NCBI GenBank assembly: GCA_954871525.1
Contig: OX940866.1
Coordinates: 16,081,001-16,145,000 of the forward strand
From: Parietaria judaica
Taxonomy: Eukaryota; Streptophyta; Magnoliopsida; Rosales; Urticaceae
Direction of reading: 5' to 3'
Length of the DNA stretch: 64,000 nt
Part shown: positions 1 to 12,994 of the stretch, piece after piece
How the letters are laid out: each line of letters opens with the position of its first letter
How positions within the stretch are numbered: position 1 is the stretch's first letter
The notes under the pieces: generated by a model
Databases searched by the model: none
The model's input: only the letters and a program-made list of their open reading frames with translations
What the model was told of the DNA's origin: nothing
Position numbers and translations under genes: made by a program

Positions 1-131
1 GGAGTTTCTGAATTCTATTGGCAACGTTCGTTATTTATATATATATATATATATTTACAAGGGAGGTTGTTCTCTTATTCACGATGGCCTTTTTCTTTTA
101 CTCTCACGCGAACCCTCGTGCTGAATACTAA

Positions 132-444
132 GGGCCTGTTTGGTTAGCTTTTGATAAACACGTTTTTGTGTTTTGGTCTCAAAAAGTGTTAAATTAATTT
201 GATAATCCATGTTTGGTTAAGTATTTTAAAATTAATTTAGAAAAATTATTTTCTGGTTTGAAAATTTTACAAAGGAACATGAAAAACAAGTATATGGTAT
301 TTTCCCAATTGTGTTTTCTATTTTTGTCTTTCTCTCTCATCATCCAACTCCCACTTTTTCCTCACTCCCCTATTTTTTCTCTCCCTCACCACGATATATT
401 GTTCTTACACAACTACCCTCACTATGATTAACCGTATCTTCCTG

Positions 445-492
<48 letters not shown>

Positions 493-953
493 TATATATC
501 AAATCATGGGTGTGTCTATTAAATATATATATATATATATATATATTAAATAGTATACGATAAACAATGTAATGCATTGCATATATTTTCTATATCAAAC
601 CATGGGTGTGTCTATTAAATATATATATATATATATAAATTATATATATTATATATATATTAAATAGTATACGATAAGCAATGTAATGCATTGCATATAT
701 TTTATGTCTATTTGTTAGCTTATTTCATAATTGAGTTTATATATATTTTATTATTTAAAAAATAGATTAAAATTTTTACAAAAAAAAAAACTTAACCAAA
801 CATGATTTCAGTTTTTATTTCTAAAAATATGTTAAATGAAAAACTTAACCAAACAATATTCTAAAAATATGATTTATCGAACTAATTTTTCAAACCAAAA
901 CTTAAAAACAAAACATAAAAAACATGTTTATAAAAAGCTAAACAAACAGGCCC
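132..953. mobile_element. PIF/Harbinger (Tourist-like) MITE
   Basis: An 822-bp non-autonomous DNA transposon. The left end reads GGGCCTGTTTGGTTAGCTTT and the right end is its near-perfect inverse (AAAAGCTAAACAAACAGGCCC). It is flanked by a 3-bp TAA target duplication (129-131 and 954-956). A GGGCC-type end plus a TWA target is the signature of PIF/Harbinger MITEs. Inside is a 96-bp direct repeat starting near 505 and 601 (CATGGGTGTGTCTATTAAAT), separated by (TA)n tracts. There is no transposase; the short ORF at 213-431 lies in low-complexity sequence and is not credible. Confidence 0.85.
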
Positions 954-1927
954 TAAAGCATCGCAGAACAACTTAGTCACCCAAATACATTTTGGCCGTG
1001 GACGGGAAGTAAGTCACTCCTTCCGTTTCATCGTTTTTTTTTCCTATCTGCATGACCTTCAAACTTAGTGTATCATCAATGCTTGGCCTTTTTTTCATCA
1101 TGATTTTTTTTGGAGTTGTCTTTGGGGTATTTTCATAAATTTCTCTGCAGTTTTATTTGGGCAGTTTAACTTGAATTTCTGTAGTAGTAAAACTATATCT
1201 TTAGCATTCTAACTGTTTGAGGAAAGTCTTCAATGGAGATTTCAAACTCACCTCTAAAATCTTATTATATATATATTCGTTTGTTTTTAGATCAAGAACT
1301 TTTTAAGGTGTTCCTTTTTCTATCTCTTGCTTATTTCACAATTTTTTTATTATTGGCTTCGTCGCCCGATTAGCTTCTTCTTTGAACCCCGACAATTTCT
1401 TATCTCCACTCTGATTTGAATTTTTCCTTTTAGAAAAAAAGGTGCAAGAGGAGAGAAAAAAAATTCTGCCTTTGCAGCTCCGTTGCTTGAATTTCGGGTA
1501 CATTATTCGGGTACCAAGGACCTTTATTGATTAGACTCCCATCTCTGCAGTCCTTCTCACGAGTATAGGACTCTCGCTGGTTCCATTTCAGACTCTTAGT
1601 GGTTTCGTCTCCATCAATTTATTTAACATGAAGTTGTGGCCGAGAAAGATAAAAAATTAGTTTATCAAGCATTAATACTGATATTATATTTTTATTTTGT
1701 AAGCACCAATATTTAGGGCTACGCTAAACAAATTTCTAAGGTCCTTAAAATATTTAATTTTCTTTATATTTAATTAAGGCCCTGAAATTTAGCGCCCGAA
1801 GTGCCAACCTTAGTCGCTTATAATTAGGACCAAATTTTCCATTGAAAATAGTTATATGCTTCTTAATTCTTACTCAATAAAAACATGAAAAGTTTATTCC
1901 AATTAACGTCCATTATGCCGATTATTC

Positions 1928-1967
<40 letters not shown>

Positions 1968-2100
1968 TAAAAAAAGAGTTAATGACGGTGAAAATACTAA
2001 AGTTTGGTAAAAAAACCAAACTTTGGTATTTTTAACCTGTAAATACAAATAATTACAGGTTTAAACAACACCGTCTTTTAACCCCATTCTTTTTTTGAAT
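954..2100. other. AT-rich intergenic DNA with small hairpin
   Basis: No gene is seen. It contains an (ATA)n microsatellite at about 1927-1965. Next to it is a small fold-back at about 1977-2085. Its inner arms (1991-2008 and 2014-2031, one mismatch) read AAAATACTAAAGTTTGGT and its inverse. Its outer arms (GTTAATGACGGTG and CACCGTC) resemble the ends of the fold-back MULEs found elsewhere in the window. Confidence 0.6.
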
Positions 2101-2611
2101 TCTTTTTAAATAAAAAACGAAACTCGGTGGTCGTGACTCTCTGTTAATAAAGAAAATTTCCTCACTTGCTGGTCGTGTCTTTTCTGAACTCCTTCGAATC
2201 GAAAGTGAGGTTATGTCTCCTCATTCTTCCAAAGCTGAACGGTTATTCTCCACGAATCGATTTCTTCTCTTGCATTCAGAACAACTGATGTCTCTTTTCT
2301 GTGTGATTCGATTTGAAGAATCGATGAAGCCCTCGCCTCTGACTCGACCAGCGACCCAACCCACGTTCATCTCTCTTTGTCACTCTTCGCCGCTGCTTCC
2401 ATTCCATCTATCGGGTTTAACACGAGTTCTCTCTTTATCTCTCTGATTTTTTTTTATTATTATTAAGTTTTGTACAAATGCATGGTCAGATTTGGGTCGC
2501 TTTATGAGGTTGATGATCGGAATTTGCTTTGATTTGTTCTTGCCAGTTCGCTTTCGATTTGCTTTGATTGGAGCGTTTTCGTATCTCCGTTTCTGCTTCG
2601 CTTCGGACAAG

Positions 2612-3905
2612 AATGTCGGGGCCGTTGAAAATTTTCGCAAGTAAGTTATTTTATTATATATTGCCTGATGAGATTCATAGTTAAATAGCGGCTTAGTTTG
2701 CTCCGACAAATATTTAATACGTTTATGAAATGTCGAGGAATGTATGTGTAAGAAGAGTGAATTATGTTGAGAGCAGTCCTTTCCGAACCGAATTCTTATA
2801 ATATTCTTTGGGCGTTTCTGTCAAATCAGTCACGGAAGAAGAAACAAAAGAATTTGTCTCAGAGAATTTACTAAAAGATGAATTTCAACCAAGAGAGTGT
2901 TCAAGACACTTCAGCCAATGTCCCAGAAAAGCGAAAGCGTGTCCCAGGAAGTACCCAAAACTGAGTTCGGACGACTACACCCGCAGCCCGAAGATTCAGA
3001 AAACAAGCTGGCTGGAAAATTCGGCCGGAGGCAGGCCGCCTGGATTCGGCAGTGGAAATGGAAACTAGCCTCGCCCGGTGGCTGCGAGCAACAACTCAGC
3101 TAATTTCATGGTGGGCAGAACGGTCATTGGCGTGATCGAGGCTGTGTTTGACGCTGGATATTTACTTAACGTTAGGGTTTCCAACTCGATACCACCTTGA
3201 GAGGCGTCGTTTTCAGGCCAGGACTCTTCATTCCGGTCGGACCAGAAAACGGAGTGGCGCCAAGCATTTAGATGATACGAAGAAATGACGTTGCCCTCCC
3301 AACCGAGCATCAAGTTAAAACCAATAGAGAAGCACGTGAATCAGGCTACTTCACATTCTGATCCCGTTGCGCGCGCAAGCAAACCGTCTCCTCTTTTGGC
3401 CCAACCAGCTTCGAAGGGAAAACAGCTTCAAGAGGACTCTTTATGCCCGTCGAACGACTCGATCTCAGCAACCCAAGTGCTGACTCTCAGCAGCAAAGCA
3501 ATCCTTTCTCAGCTGCAAAACGAAAACGGTCTCTGCAATCCAATATTTGTGGACTTAACGGGGGCCAAGTCAACAGAATTGCCCACAATGGCTAAGGATC
3601 AAGCTCTAATGAAAGATGACGAGGAGACTAACAGTGAAGATCAAGCCCTTGACATCGAGCCTCTGCAAGCGGTTCTATTCATCGATCGCAAACCCGTCAA
3701 GGACGATACACGAACTAGCAAAATGACCCAACTTTTGGAGGTATTAAAAAAAAAATTCTTTATTTTGTTTAGTACATTACAAGGTAATTGAGAAAACTAA
3801 CACTCTTTTATAATTAAAAAGGTTTTGCAGGAACCACTGACCGAGTCTTTTAGGGCCGAAGGTTTTCACACTGAAGTTGAACGGAACCCGAGCTTGGCAA
3901 TCTAG
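2612..3905 (+). pseudogene. AT-hook motif-containing protein pseudogene
   Basis: Scattered reading frames resemble the plant AT-hook motif-containing protein family (Arabidopsis At5g54930/At4g21895 type, recalled rather than searched), which are putative nuclear DNA-binding proteins. A possible first exon is at 2612-2639, followed by a GTAAGT donor. A basic KRKR patch lies at about 2927, and the frame shifts just after it, where the AT-hook core should be. A segment with VIGVIEAVFDAGYLLNVRV lies at about 3120-3180. The frame shifts again near 3188 and there is an in-frame TAG at 3269-3271. The C-terminal part is open from 3285 and crosses a plausible intron at 3741-3830 (GT...TTTTGCAG, phase 0) to a stop at 3903-3905. 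At least three lesions make a product unlikely unless the sequence has errors. The upstream 2100-2611 sequence may be its 5' leader. Confidence 0.55.
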
Positions 3906-6850
3906 CATGGAGAAACCGAGCATGAATGATTCGAGTAATTTAAGTTCTTAGAGGTTATGTGATTTAGAGTAGTTAGAGAAGAAAATACAGTTTTGCACCT
4001 TATGTGTTAAGGATGATGATTAATCACATTGAAACGAAGTAGAGAGACTCATTATGCAGTTTATTTGCAGTGATTTTTTTTATTGATGAACCGGGTTTCT
4101 GCCTATGTATTTAAGTTAATCTTCTTTTTTTGTCGCCTTTATATAGAGTTTAACAGGTTTCTGTCAAATTTCAGCACCTGCGTTCGATAGAGTTTAACAG
4201 GTTTTATGCTCTATTCTAATATTCTAGCATTTTTTTTACTAAACTAAGTTTTGTTAGTGCATTTAGAACTTTATTTGTACTTTTAGTTTATTTTATAATA
4301 TTCTTATGACTGAATAGTAGTAGAATAATTAACTAAAAAGTTCATAATGATCGACTAATATTTGTTCATTAATATCAGCATATTCCATTAAAAAAAACAC
4401 TTAATCAAAATCACAGATCAAAACTCAAATATGTTGATATGCATATATGTTCTTCTCTCATTTGTTGATTGTATAAGAAAAAAATCAATTACTTTATCGT
4501 TTGTTTACATATGGATAGGATTCATGGCTTGTGAAACCACCATTCTATAAAAGCACGTGTTGTTTTTCCATCGGAATCACGACGGTATGATTTATCTTTA
4601 CGAGACCTTTTAAAATCAAACTTTTTTCATGGTACCATTTTTTATTAGTTATTAAAATTGTAAGTTTCCGTGCTTACTATTTATGTGTTTATTTTTTTTT
4701 AAATGTTAATATCAAGAATTCCGTTCACTTGAATGTGGAATGGCGCTAGATCGGAGTAAGTCAAACATTGAAACTTATATTATTTTATCATATTTTTTTA
4801 TCTACACGATTAATTCAAGAAAAAACCAATCCAAGAAAATCGATATATATATATATATATATATATATTCTATGTTTAGAAATATGTATATTATCTATTT
4901 AGAAATATATATATATGTTTATTGTATACATATATAACATATTAACATTTAATATTTTCCTATTTCTTGAATGATTTAAATTGAATAAAAGATTACCAAA
5001 AATATGAAAACTAATCTCCCGCCCAATAATCAACAATTTTTACCTCATTCTTTTTTCTCCTTTTTGAATTATTTTTAATAGAATAATAGAAAAGTTACAA
5101 CACTTTGTAAATGTTGCAACTCTTTATTTTGGGTAGTTATTTTAGTGAAACATAAAAGTTGCAACTCTCTATTTTGAAAGTTACAATACTTCATGACATT
5201 TATAAAGTTGTTACCCATCCTCCACCGATCGTGTTCGCAGACTCCTAATTGTCGATCTTATCCGCCCTGTACATGCTCTCACATTTGTATCAGTAATATT
5301 TAAAACAATAGTTACTGTTCGTTTATAATTTCTTTGGTTCGTACATTTTTCATGTATACAACAATTTTTTAAGTCTCTAAAATGTCTTGAACTGTCTTTA
5401 AAAAGTTTCTGTTTGATTAGTAATAAACATTGTTAATGTTTACCCATTGATTTTCTTTGTTTGCCAATTTTTTATTTAATTTTTGGTTCATGACTATAAC
5501 GGAACGATTCAAGTAAATTCAAGTTAGTAAATGAGGATTTTGTATAGCTTTTTTAGGGACGATTATTGATGTTCCCGGTTTTCAATATAATTTGTTTACA
5601 ACTGCACGTGATGGAAATTTGACCAATATAACATATGCAATAATAGTTTATTTATTTATTTTATTATTTTATTATTTTATTTTATAAGTCAATTACTATC
5701 TTTATATGTCTAGAAAAAGTTCTCTTTTATTAGTTTTAAACATACTTAATGTTTACCCATTGATTTTCTTGGTATAGCATTTGGTTAATTATTGTTTGGT
5801 TCATGACTTCAGGAAGGATTCATTCAACGGATACAAAACTATACTTGGATAAAAAAAAAGGTCTTCAAGTAAAATAATGTTAGTAAGTGGTTATTTTATG
5901 TAACGTTTGTTTAGGACGGTTTTCGTTTGTTGGAGACAATTATTTATGTTATCATATTTTTGTTTTTACTAATAAGGTTTTCTAGGACATTGTAAGTGGT
6001 TATTTTGTATAGCGTTTGTTTAGGACGGTTTTTGTTCGTTGGAGGCAGTTATTTATGTTATAAGTTTTTATTTTTATTTTTACTAACATGGTTTGTAGGA
6101 CATAGACAATTGAGTAAGTTTTTATTTATGTTATAAGTTTTTATTTTTATTTTTTACTAACATTAGTTTTCTGTGTTTACAAGTAAATTCAAAATTTGTC
6201 CTTTACTATTGTTTATTGGCAAGCAAATAAGGTTGATAACTGATTATCATTTATAAATTTCATTTTCAGTAGATAGGGGACGAAATGAGTATATCTAATG
6301 TCATTTGTGTGTCTTTTGTGTTTATCCTAACAATAAGTTTTTATTTTACTATTTTTGTTTTAATTTTTCTGCATCTTTCTTTCAGAATGAATCATCCTTT
6401 CAATCTTGGTTTGGCGTTGAAGTTGGCATCATGCTGGCTATGGAGTTTCTACCAGAATAGTTTAGTACTTTGGTTTAAATTTACTCGGGAGCTCTTCTGA
6501 GCAAGTGTGAATTTTTGTTTGTGTATAATCATTTTTAAGCTTGCATCGTCTTGGCGTTTGTAAGTTGGGCTCGATCTAGCGTTTGTTGTGTGTGATTATG
6601 TCAATTTCTTAATTTTAGTTTCGACAATTGCAGTGAGAATTCTTCAAGCATAGAACAGTTGATCAATTTTGGTAAATTTTAGAGGAAAACTTGAGTCCAC
6701 CAGGTACTTTGATATAATCTTAATGCTTTTGGTTTTCCTTTGATATAATGATTGAGATAATCATGAGTGTTTTGTTAAATCTATTAGTTAAAATTTAAGT
6801 GGATTTTCATTTTAAAGGCATTAGGGACATAAATTAACAATTGCTTACTT

Positions 6851-6889
<39 letters not shown>

Positions 6890-8835
6890 TTTTGTTTGCT
6901 TGGTTTTATTTTTTATTTATTTTTGTATTTTTTGTTCTTCGTACATGATTATGTGCTTTTCAAGGTTCCACAATAAAGGAAACGTCCTTGAGAAGACGTA
7001 AATTTACCTAAACATCCCCTTGAGTTGCTACAAAATACTAAGGCAACAATTGACGAATAATCTCTATTTGGGTACATTTGTTTGATGATTCGTAGCCGCA
7101 TTGAAGCCAATATTACCTGGTTTTCAATCAATATTTATCGATTTTCAACTAAGATTTTTAACGATGACGTCACCAGTTGCCAAAAAATTAGATTTTATAT
7201 AGGATTTCAGTATGTTTCTTTTAGGTTAGGTTTATTGATTGATTCATGAGAAATCGTTTCTCCATAGTTCAATAAGGTTATATCTTATTTTATGAGGCTT
7301 TTTTTACTTTTTTTTTTCCAGCATCGGCAGTGGAAGTTGTTGCAATTCGAGCAAAGACAATGCGTTGGGAACAAAGAGTGAAACTGTGTTTTTTATGAGA
7401 TCTTTGATCTACTATGGCGGAGACGAGATGAGTATTCTTGGACACCGATTAGTCATGTCGCTGCACCTTATATATGATAGTAAGTCTATTCAGCAAACCC
7501 CGATCGTTTAACTTCATGTTTAATTTCTTCCCAAAACCATTTCCTGATTCTCTTTGACTGCATGACTCCGGATGTTCTATAATATCCACCGACAATGCGA
7601 CTCCTCTGAAGCAAGAAAATTCCATATTCTCCATTCTCATCTCCGAGATGCATTATCCTACCGACGCTTAATGGCAATGCATGCGACTTTTCACATTGCA
7701 CCAATGTAGTGATTTGTGAACGTTTGATTTTGGATTTGGTTCCTTTCATTTTTCTTTATTAGCGTGAAGAATGTTGGCACCTTATGGATTTTTTTTTTAT
7801 GTTTTCCTTCAGATTCGTAGAAAAACTTGAAAAAAAAAAGACGCCGACGATTACTATGAATCCTTCGTGATTCGAATACATCATGACCGATAAAATTAAG
7901 CATGTATGGTCTCTCTATTCATTGTTTATCTCCTATTCTGAATCTTAGGGTTTTTAGTTTGAAATATATGATATTGGGGTTTAATAGTTAAACTCTTTTA
8001 CGAAATTAGAATTCCTAGGTCGTGGATCATGTTCTTCATTCCTTTGTTGACATGTTAGATTTTTATTAAATATTTTAAAAAAATTCTTAACTTTTAAATG
8101 CGGAGACATAGAAATCAAGTATTGTGTTCTCTTATTTTTTTACAAAAATTTTTTATATCAAAAATATAAATTGCTTACATAGTAAAAAAGTTTCTAATGC
8201 AAGACTTATTCAATTTCACTTATTATTACGTAAATCTGTCTTTATGTTTTTAATCATATATAAATATAGTTTGTAATCGTAACATTTAATAACGTTTTAA
8301 AACGAGATCATTTTATTGCACATGGCTTTAAAAGCTTAGATATTTTTACCAATTAGGCAATATATTGATATTCCATTATAATAAATGATGAATGTTGAAC
8401 ATGGTTTTAATCTACATTGCTTCCATAAAAAAAAATGATGAATTTTTTCATATGTTTTTTTTTTTGAAGTTTGAGAATGGTGGATCAACAAGACATCAAG
8501 GACTTGCGAAAAAAAAAGTTCTGGCAATCGTTGATAATGCTCTGATGTTGAATCAAAATAATTTAACGACCAATCCTACGGCAAAGTTCTGCTTTCAGGA
8601 AATTTATTAATACAATTTATTACATTTTGTTTTTGTTTTTTTTTTTTTATATAAGGCATTTTGGATCTGTTTATATGCAAAATTAAAGTTAAAATTAAAA
8701 AGAGCTTATGCTATGATACTACATTTTTAAGTTGTTTTTTGTATGCAAATTTGTTAGAAGACATTATAATAGGACTAAAGATGTGATATTGCAAAATATA
8801 ATCAAATTACTAAATTTATTAATTATTTTTTACAT
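3906..8835. other. Long AT-rich stretch, probable Helitron body in part
   Basis: No recognisable gene. It contains (TA)n tracts (4842-4870, 6857-6887) and the diverged tandem duplications listed separately. Short minus-strand ORFs at about 7450-7900 match no family I know. Because a Helitron 3' end closes this stretch at 8866, part of it is probably non-autonomous Helitron DNA. I could not find the matching 5' TC end. Confidence 0.5.
5399..6170. repeat. Diverged direct tandem repeats
   Basis: GTTTACCCATTGATTTTCTT occurs at 5439 and again at 5751, in similar surroundings. A second block beginning GTAAGTGGTTATTTT occurs at about 5884 and 5991, about 107 bp apart, with a further partial copy to about 6165. 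The copies are imperfect and non-coding. Confidence 0.6.
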
Positions 8836-8866
8836 CACCGCGCAGAGCGCGGTGTCGGTCCACTAG
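8836..8866 (+). mobile_element. Helitron 3' terminus
   Basis: A GC-rich hairpin in AT-rich DNA (stem CACCGCGC at 8836-8843, its inverse at 8847-8854) is followed after a few bases by CTAG (8863-8866) and then T. A short hairpin about 10 nt before a CTRR end abutting T is the standard Helitron 3' signature. The element would extend leftwards; its 5' end is unplaced. Confidence 0.7.
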
Positions 8867-8909
8867 TAGTTAAATAAAAATAAATATCATTGTAAAACAT
8901 TTAGATAAG

Positions 8910-9357
8910 GGGCCAGTTTGGTATTGCTTCTAAAGAGGTGTTTTTGCTTCTTCCTTAAATTTAGAAAGAAAATTGTGTTTGGTAAGTTAAAATAAAATTA
9001 CTTCCTAAATAATTTTTGTTTTTTAATAGACAAAAATGAAAAGCATTTTATGCTTTTGTGGAAAGCTATTTTCTTATTTTATTAAATTTTGAAACTCCGT
9101 AACTGTAATTTTATAACTCCGATTGACTTATAAAAATAAGCATTGGAAAGTTTGCGACGAGACGAATCCAATGATAGGTTGAAAAATATAGTTTTAATGT
9201 ATTTTTAAATAATTTATTTTTTAATTATTTTTAAGTAAGAAGTGATTGTAAGTAAATTACCTAACCAAACACTAAATTACTTGACCAAGTAGCACTTTCT
9301 GTTAAATTACTTTTACAAAGTGATTTATGCAACAGCACAGCAATGCCAATCTGGGCC
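8910..9357. mobile_element. MITE, probably Harbinger-like
   Basis: Terminal inverted repeats: left GGGCCAGTTTGGTATTGCT, right AGCAATGCCAATCTGGGCC, with a few mismatches. The 3-bp AAG on both sides may be the target duplication, but this is not the classic TWA, so the superfamily is uncertain. The interior is AT-rich and non-coding. Confidence 0.6.
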
Positions 9358-10981
9358 AAGAACAATTGACCTTTCCTAAAAATAATGAAGTTTTATCCCG
9401 AGAATAATCATTTTTTTAGTTTATAACTATATAATTTTATTAAATATATAAATATTTAAAAAATACCCGAAAAAATCTCATATTGATTTTTGACCCAAAA
9501 AAGCCTCATGAGTGATTTAGCTAATTAAAATTTATTTTTTATACACTCTTTTTCATTATTTTTATAAAATAGCTAAAATATACTTCCATCCAAAGTTCGA
9601 GTTATGTTTTTGCCGATAAATCGGTATATCGTTATCGCGGATAAATCGACAAGCAACGGATAAATCGACGGATATTCCAGAATATTGTTCATTATCGTTA
9701 TCGCTATCGCGATTTATCGACGGATAAATCGGTTATCGACGATTTTATATAAATATTTTAAGTATATATCCTTATACATAATTTATAAATTGAATCCAAA
9801 TATGATCTCATATTATAATTTCTTATTGAGTTCAAATATAAATTCATATCATAATAATAACAAACGTGCAAAATTTGGAGAGAAAAAAATAAAAAAAGAA
9901 AAGAAAAAGAATTGATCTGCAAATGTGAATAATCTGCAAAGAAAACGACAAAGTTTTTTCTTTTATGCCTAAAAATGAAATGGAAAAGTTACTTATCGCC
10001 CACTTATCGAGATGCTTTGGAAAAGGATTTATCGAGGATTTATCGGGATAACTTAAACCTTTCCATCATATAATTTAGATAGGGAAAATTCAGTAACTAG
10101 TCATACATTTGGGTGAAATTTCTGAACTAGTAATGAAAGTTATTCAACTCTAAAATGGGTAACAAATATTGTTGATGTGCCAAAATAACCCTCATCTCTA
10201 AAATAATTGTTTCTATCTCATCAAAAACTTAAAATAATGATATTTTTCTCCTCCCTCATCCAAATGATACAAATTATATGTATTTGGAAAGCTTAGGAAG
10301 AGAAGAACATCGTGAGAAAGGGAGTTTGGCTGGAAAACTCACCGAGTATCTAAAAACAAAGGAGAGAGATGACGATCACTCTTTTAGGGATAACTTTCCG
10401 GCTATTATTACCACTCTTATAATGGTTATTTTCGTAAAACTTAAGCTAAAAAGTGTATATCTATCTCCTAGCTTCAAAATAAAAGTTGAATCGTCAAATT
10501 TGGATAAAAAAAAAGAGTGAATTATGACCAAAATACGAAAATTGCACACGATTAAGCTATGCCGTGACAACGTTAGGCCTAATTCGTGTGGTTTAAGGAA
10601 CACAACACACATACCATGTGGATCAAGTGCATTTGTTTAAAAGGATACATGTTTGAGCTAACTCAACTTGGCAATTGAATTTGGGAGTTTTGTACTCCTT
10701 TGTTTAGCTTCGGGACTTGCCAAATCGAGCGAGCTCTCACACTTTTTATTTTTACTTCCATTTTCTTACGTTGTGTACCAGAAAACTTGTCGGTAGTGAT
10801 GCTCAACGTGGGTTTGTTGATCTTGATTGTGCGTCTTTGGTGGCCAATTGCAGGGGTTATTGGTGATCAAAGAATCTGCAAGCCGTGAGTTGTGCTCGCC
10901 TTTTTTCTTGTTCTTCTTATGTTAACGCAGGCATAAATGAATTCATAAAAAAATCAAGTTGGGTCCAGCATTAGTGACCTT
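9358..10981. other. Non-coding region with GATAAATCG motif cluster
   Basis: About 9611-10052 is studded with GATAAATCG or its inverse CGATTTATC, dense at both edges and sparse in the AT-rich middle. This suggests a small transposon with sub-terminal repeats, but no clear target duplication was found. The ORF at 10278-10520 matches no family I recognise. A block at about 10828-10880 (GCGTCTTTGG...) recurs in diverged form at 11247-11320. Confidence 0.4.
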
Positions 10982-11010
10982 CAGTGGCGGAGCCAGCCTT
11001 GTAATTCAAG
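10982..11010. mobile_element. hAT terminal fragment
   Basis: CAGTGGCGGAGCCAGC matches the CAGNGGCGGANCCAG ends of hAT elements, as in the complete MITE at 26546-27330. No inverse partner or 8-bp duplication was found nearby, so this is an orphan end. Confidence 0.4.
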
Positions 11011-11160
11011 CGAGGCACTGATAATTTTTTGGACTGATTGTTGCGGCTCTGGGTGAGCCGTTGGAGGTCATATCTTCATTACGAGGCTCTGTCTGTTTTT
11101 TTTTATTGTGTTAAATGTAAACTAAATAATCATAGACCTATTTGCTTATCCACGTTATAG

Positions 11161-11163
<3 letters not shown>

Positions 11164-11216
<53 letters not shown>
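11164..11216. repeat. (TA)n microsatellite
   Basis: About 52 bp of uninterrupted TA repeats, the longest clean TA tract in the window. Confidence 0.9.
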
Positions 11217-11220
<4 letters not shown>

Positions 11221-11675
11221 TTGACAACAATTTTTTTCTTAAGAGATCGTGCGTCTTTGGTTGCCAATTTCAGGGGTTAGGCTTATTGGTGACTAGGGGT
11301 GACCAAAGAATCCGAATTTTACTGCGTCTTTTGTTAACGATGATACATGTTTGAGAAATAGTTTTAAGTTTAGCTAATTCTTTTCTTTAGATTTGTTATG
11401 TAAACTTTGATAGTTTTATTTACATTATTCAGTGCTTCTTTTCTTACTTTGTATCTCTTTGGTTCTAATTTAGATGGGATATAGGTTTATTTTGCGAGAT
11501 TTCAAGACTCGGTCTTTTACTTTAGAAAACTCCAGCGTAAAAAACATATTTTTAGTGATCGAACATTTGAACTTATATCTTGAGTCTTAAAGTATAAAAT
11601 TTAAGCTCCCGTGACATTATGCTTATAAGAACAGCGCAAAACCTTGCCGTCTTACAAAATCTCATGTAAAAAAAA

Positions 11676-12144
11676 GGGTTAATGATGGCGAAAATACCCA
11701 ATGTTTGGTCAAAGAACCCCTCGTGTATCCAAAGTTTAAAAGTGGTGGCAAAAATACCCAAAGTCACATTTGAGGAGTTGACCACTTCATTCTCGTAACG
11801 TTGTTAACTTACCTGTTAACTCTGGCCACGTAGAGAAATCTGTTTTGTTAAGTGTAATCATTAGGGGTTCAATTCGTTGTATTAAATAGTATTAGCTAGG
11901 GGTTTAATTCGTTATTTTGTCGTAAACGAGGCTGATGTGGGCTCGTCCACGTGGCAAAAATAGTAATGTCAGTAACTCACGTTTATCCGTGAGGCCAAAG
12001 TTAACAGGCAAGTTAACGGCGTTACGAGAATGGAGTGGTCAACTCCCCAAATGCGACTTTGGGTATTTTTACCACCATTTTTAAACTTTGGGTACACGAG
12101 GGGTTCTTTGACCAAACTTTGGGTAGTTTTGCCGTCATTAACCC
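11676..12144. mobile_element. Fold-back MULE (long-TIR, non-autonomous)
   Basis: The ends are GGGTTAATGA and TCATTAACCC. The arms are inverted repeats of about 170 bp or more (the left CCCAATGTTTGGTCAAAGAA matches the inverse of the right arm). It is flanked by a 9-bp TAAAAAAAA (11667-11675 and 12145-12153), which suits a Mutator-like target duplication, although the A-run limits its weight. The same family is at 52252-52710. No coding content. Confidence 0.75.
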
Positions 12145-12153
12145 TAAAAAAAA

Positions 12154-12994
12154 TTGTTGAACAAATTAAATGATTTTGTAAACGGTTTTTCTAATACTTC
12201 ATTGTATATGAAGTATTTTAAAGCTTGTTATTTGCAGTCGCTGCCAAACTTAATAATAGAAACATTTTACTTTTTAAATTCATTTCCATTTGAATAGTTT
12301 TAAATCACCAATCTAACGATTTTTTAATTTAATTCAAACAATTTATTTTTCTTTCTCTATATTAAAATTTGAAAATTACTTCTAGAATTCAAGTTTTATT
12401 GCATTTAGTTCTTTATTCTGATGTGTAATAAATAAGAGTAGAGGATTAACCCTAATTTTGTGATTTGATTGGCAAAAAAAAAAAAAAAAACTAAGCAAGT
12501 TGGGAAAAAAAGAAGAAGGAATAATTCAACGAATTCGGGTGACATTAGTGTCGATCTCTCTTTAAAATTTGGTCATACCTTGTTCCCTTTGTATAAGGCA
12601 ACATTTCTATTCTAAAATATAATAAAATCCGTAATAGGGTGTCCTTCACCTTTCCACATTAGCGTCCATTCTCGTGGAATATTTTTTCTATCGATTTTTA
12701 GCCATCTTAACTTATGGAATCGTGTATATCAGCCTCAACTTTTTATGTTTGATACGTGTAACTTTTCGATTGTATGTTTTGCATGTTGTTCATACTTCAT
12801 TGTTGTTTAAAATCATCAAACAAAAATTATATTATATGTAAGCAAAACGCCATACACACGTACAAACTACAAAATTCAAATGTGAACAAAAAAAAGAAAA
12901 GATAACAAAAAATCGCAGCAAAGAGAACAATCTATTAGAAAACGACGAGTTATTTTTTTCTTCCCCCCTGGAATCTCTTAGTAATTATAGTCTA
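12154..12994. other. 3' flank of ERD6-like pseudogene, duplicated
   Basis: No gene. About 12380-12640 is similar to 16880-17100 (shared TTGGTCATACCTTGTTCC and TATAAGGCAACATTT blocks). This shows the downstream flank was duplicated together with the sugar-transporter gene. Confidence 0.55.

Noticed and set aside
2213..2446. 77-codon ORF upstream of the AT-hook pseudogene
   Set aside because: Low-complexity Ser/Leu-rich translation of CT-rich sequence; better explained as 5' leader.
7449..7903. Three overlapping minus-strand ORFs
   Set aside because: They overlap in different frames and match no family I know; kept only as possible captured fragments in the Helitron finding.
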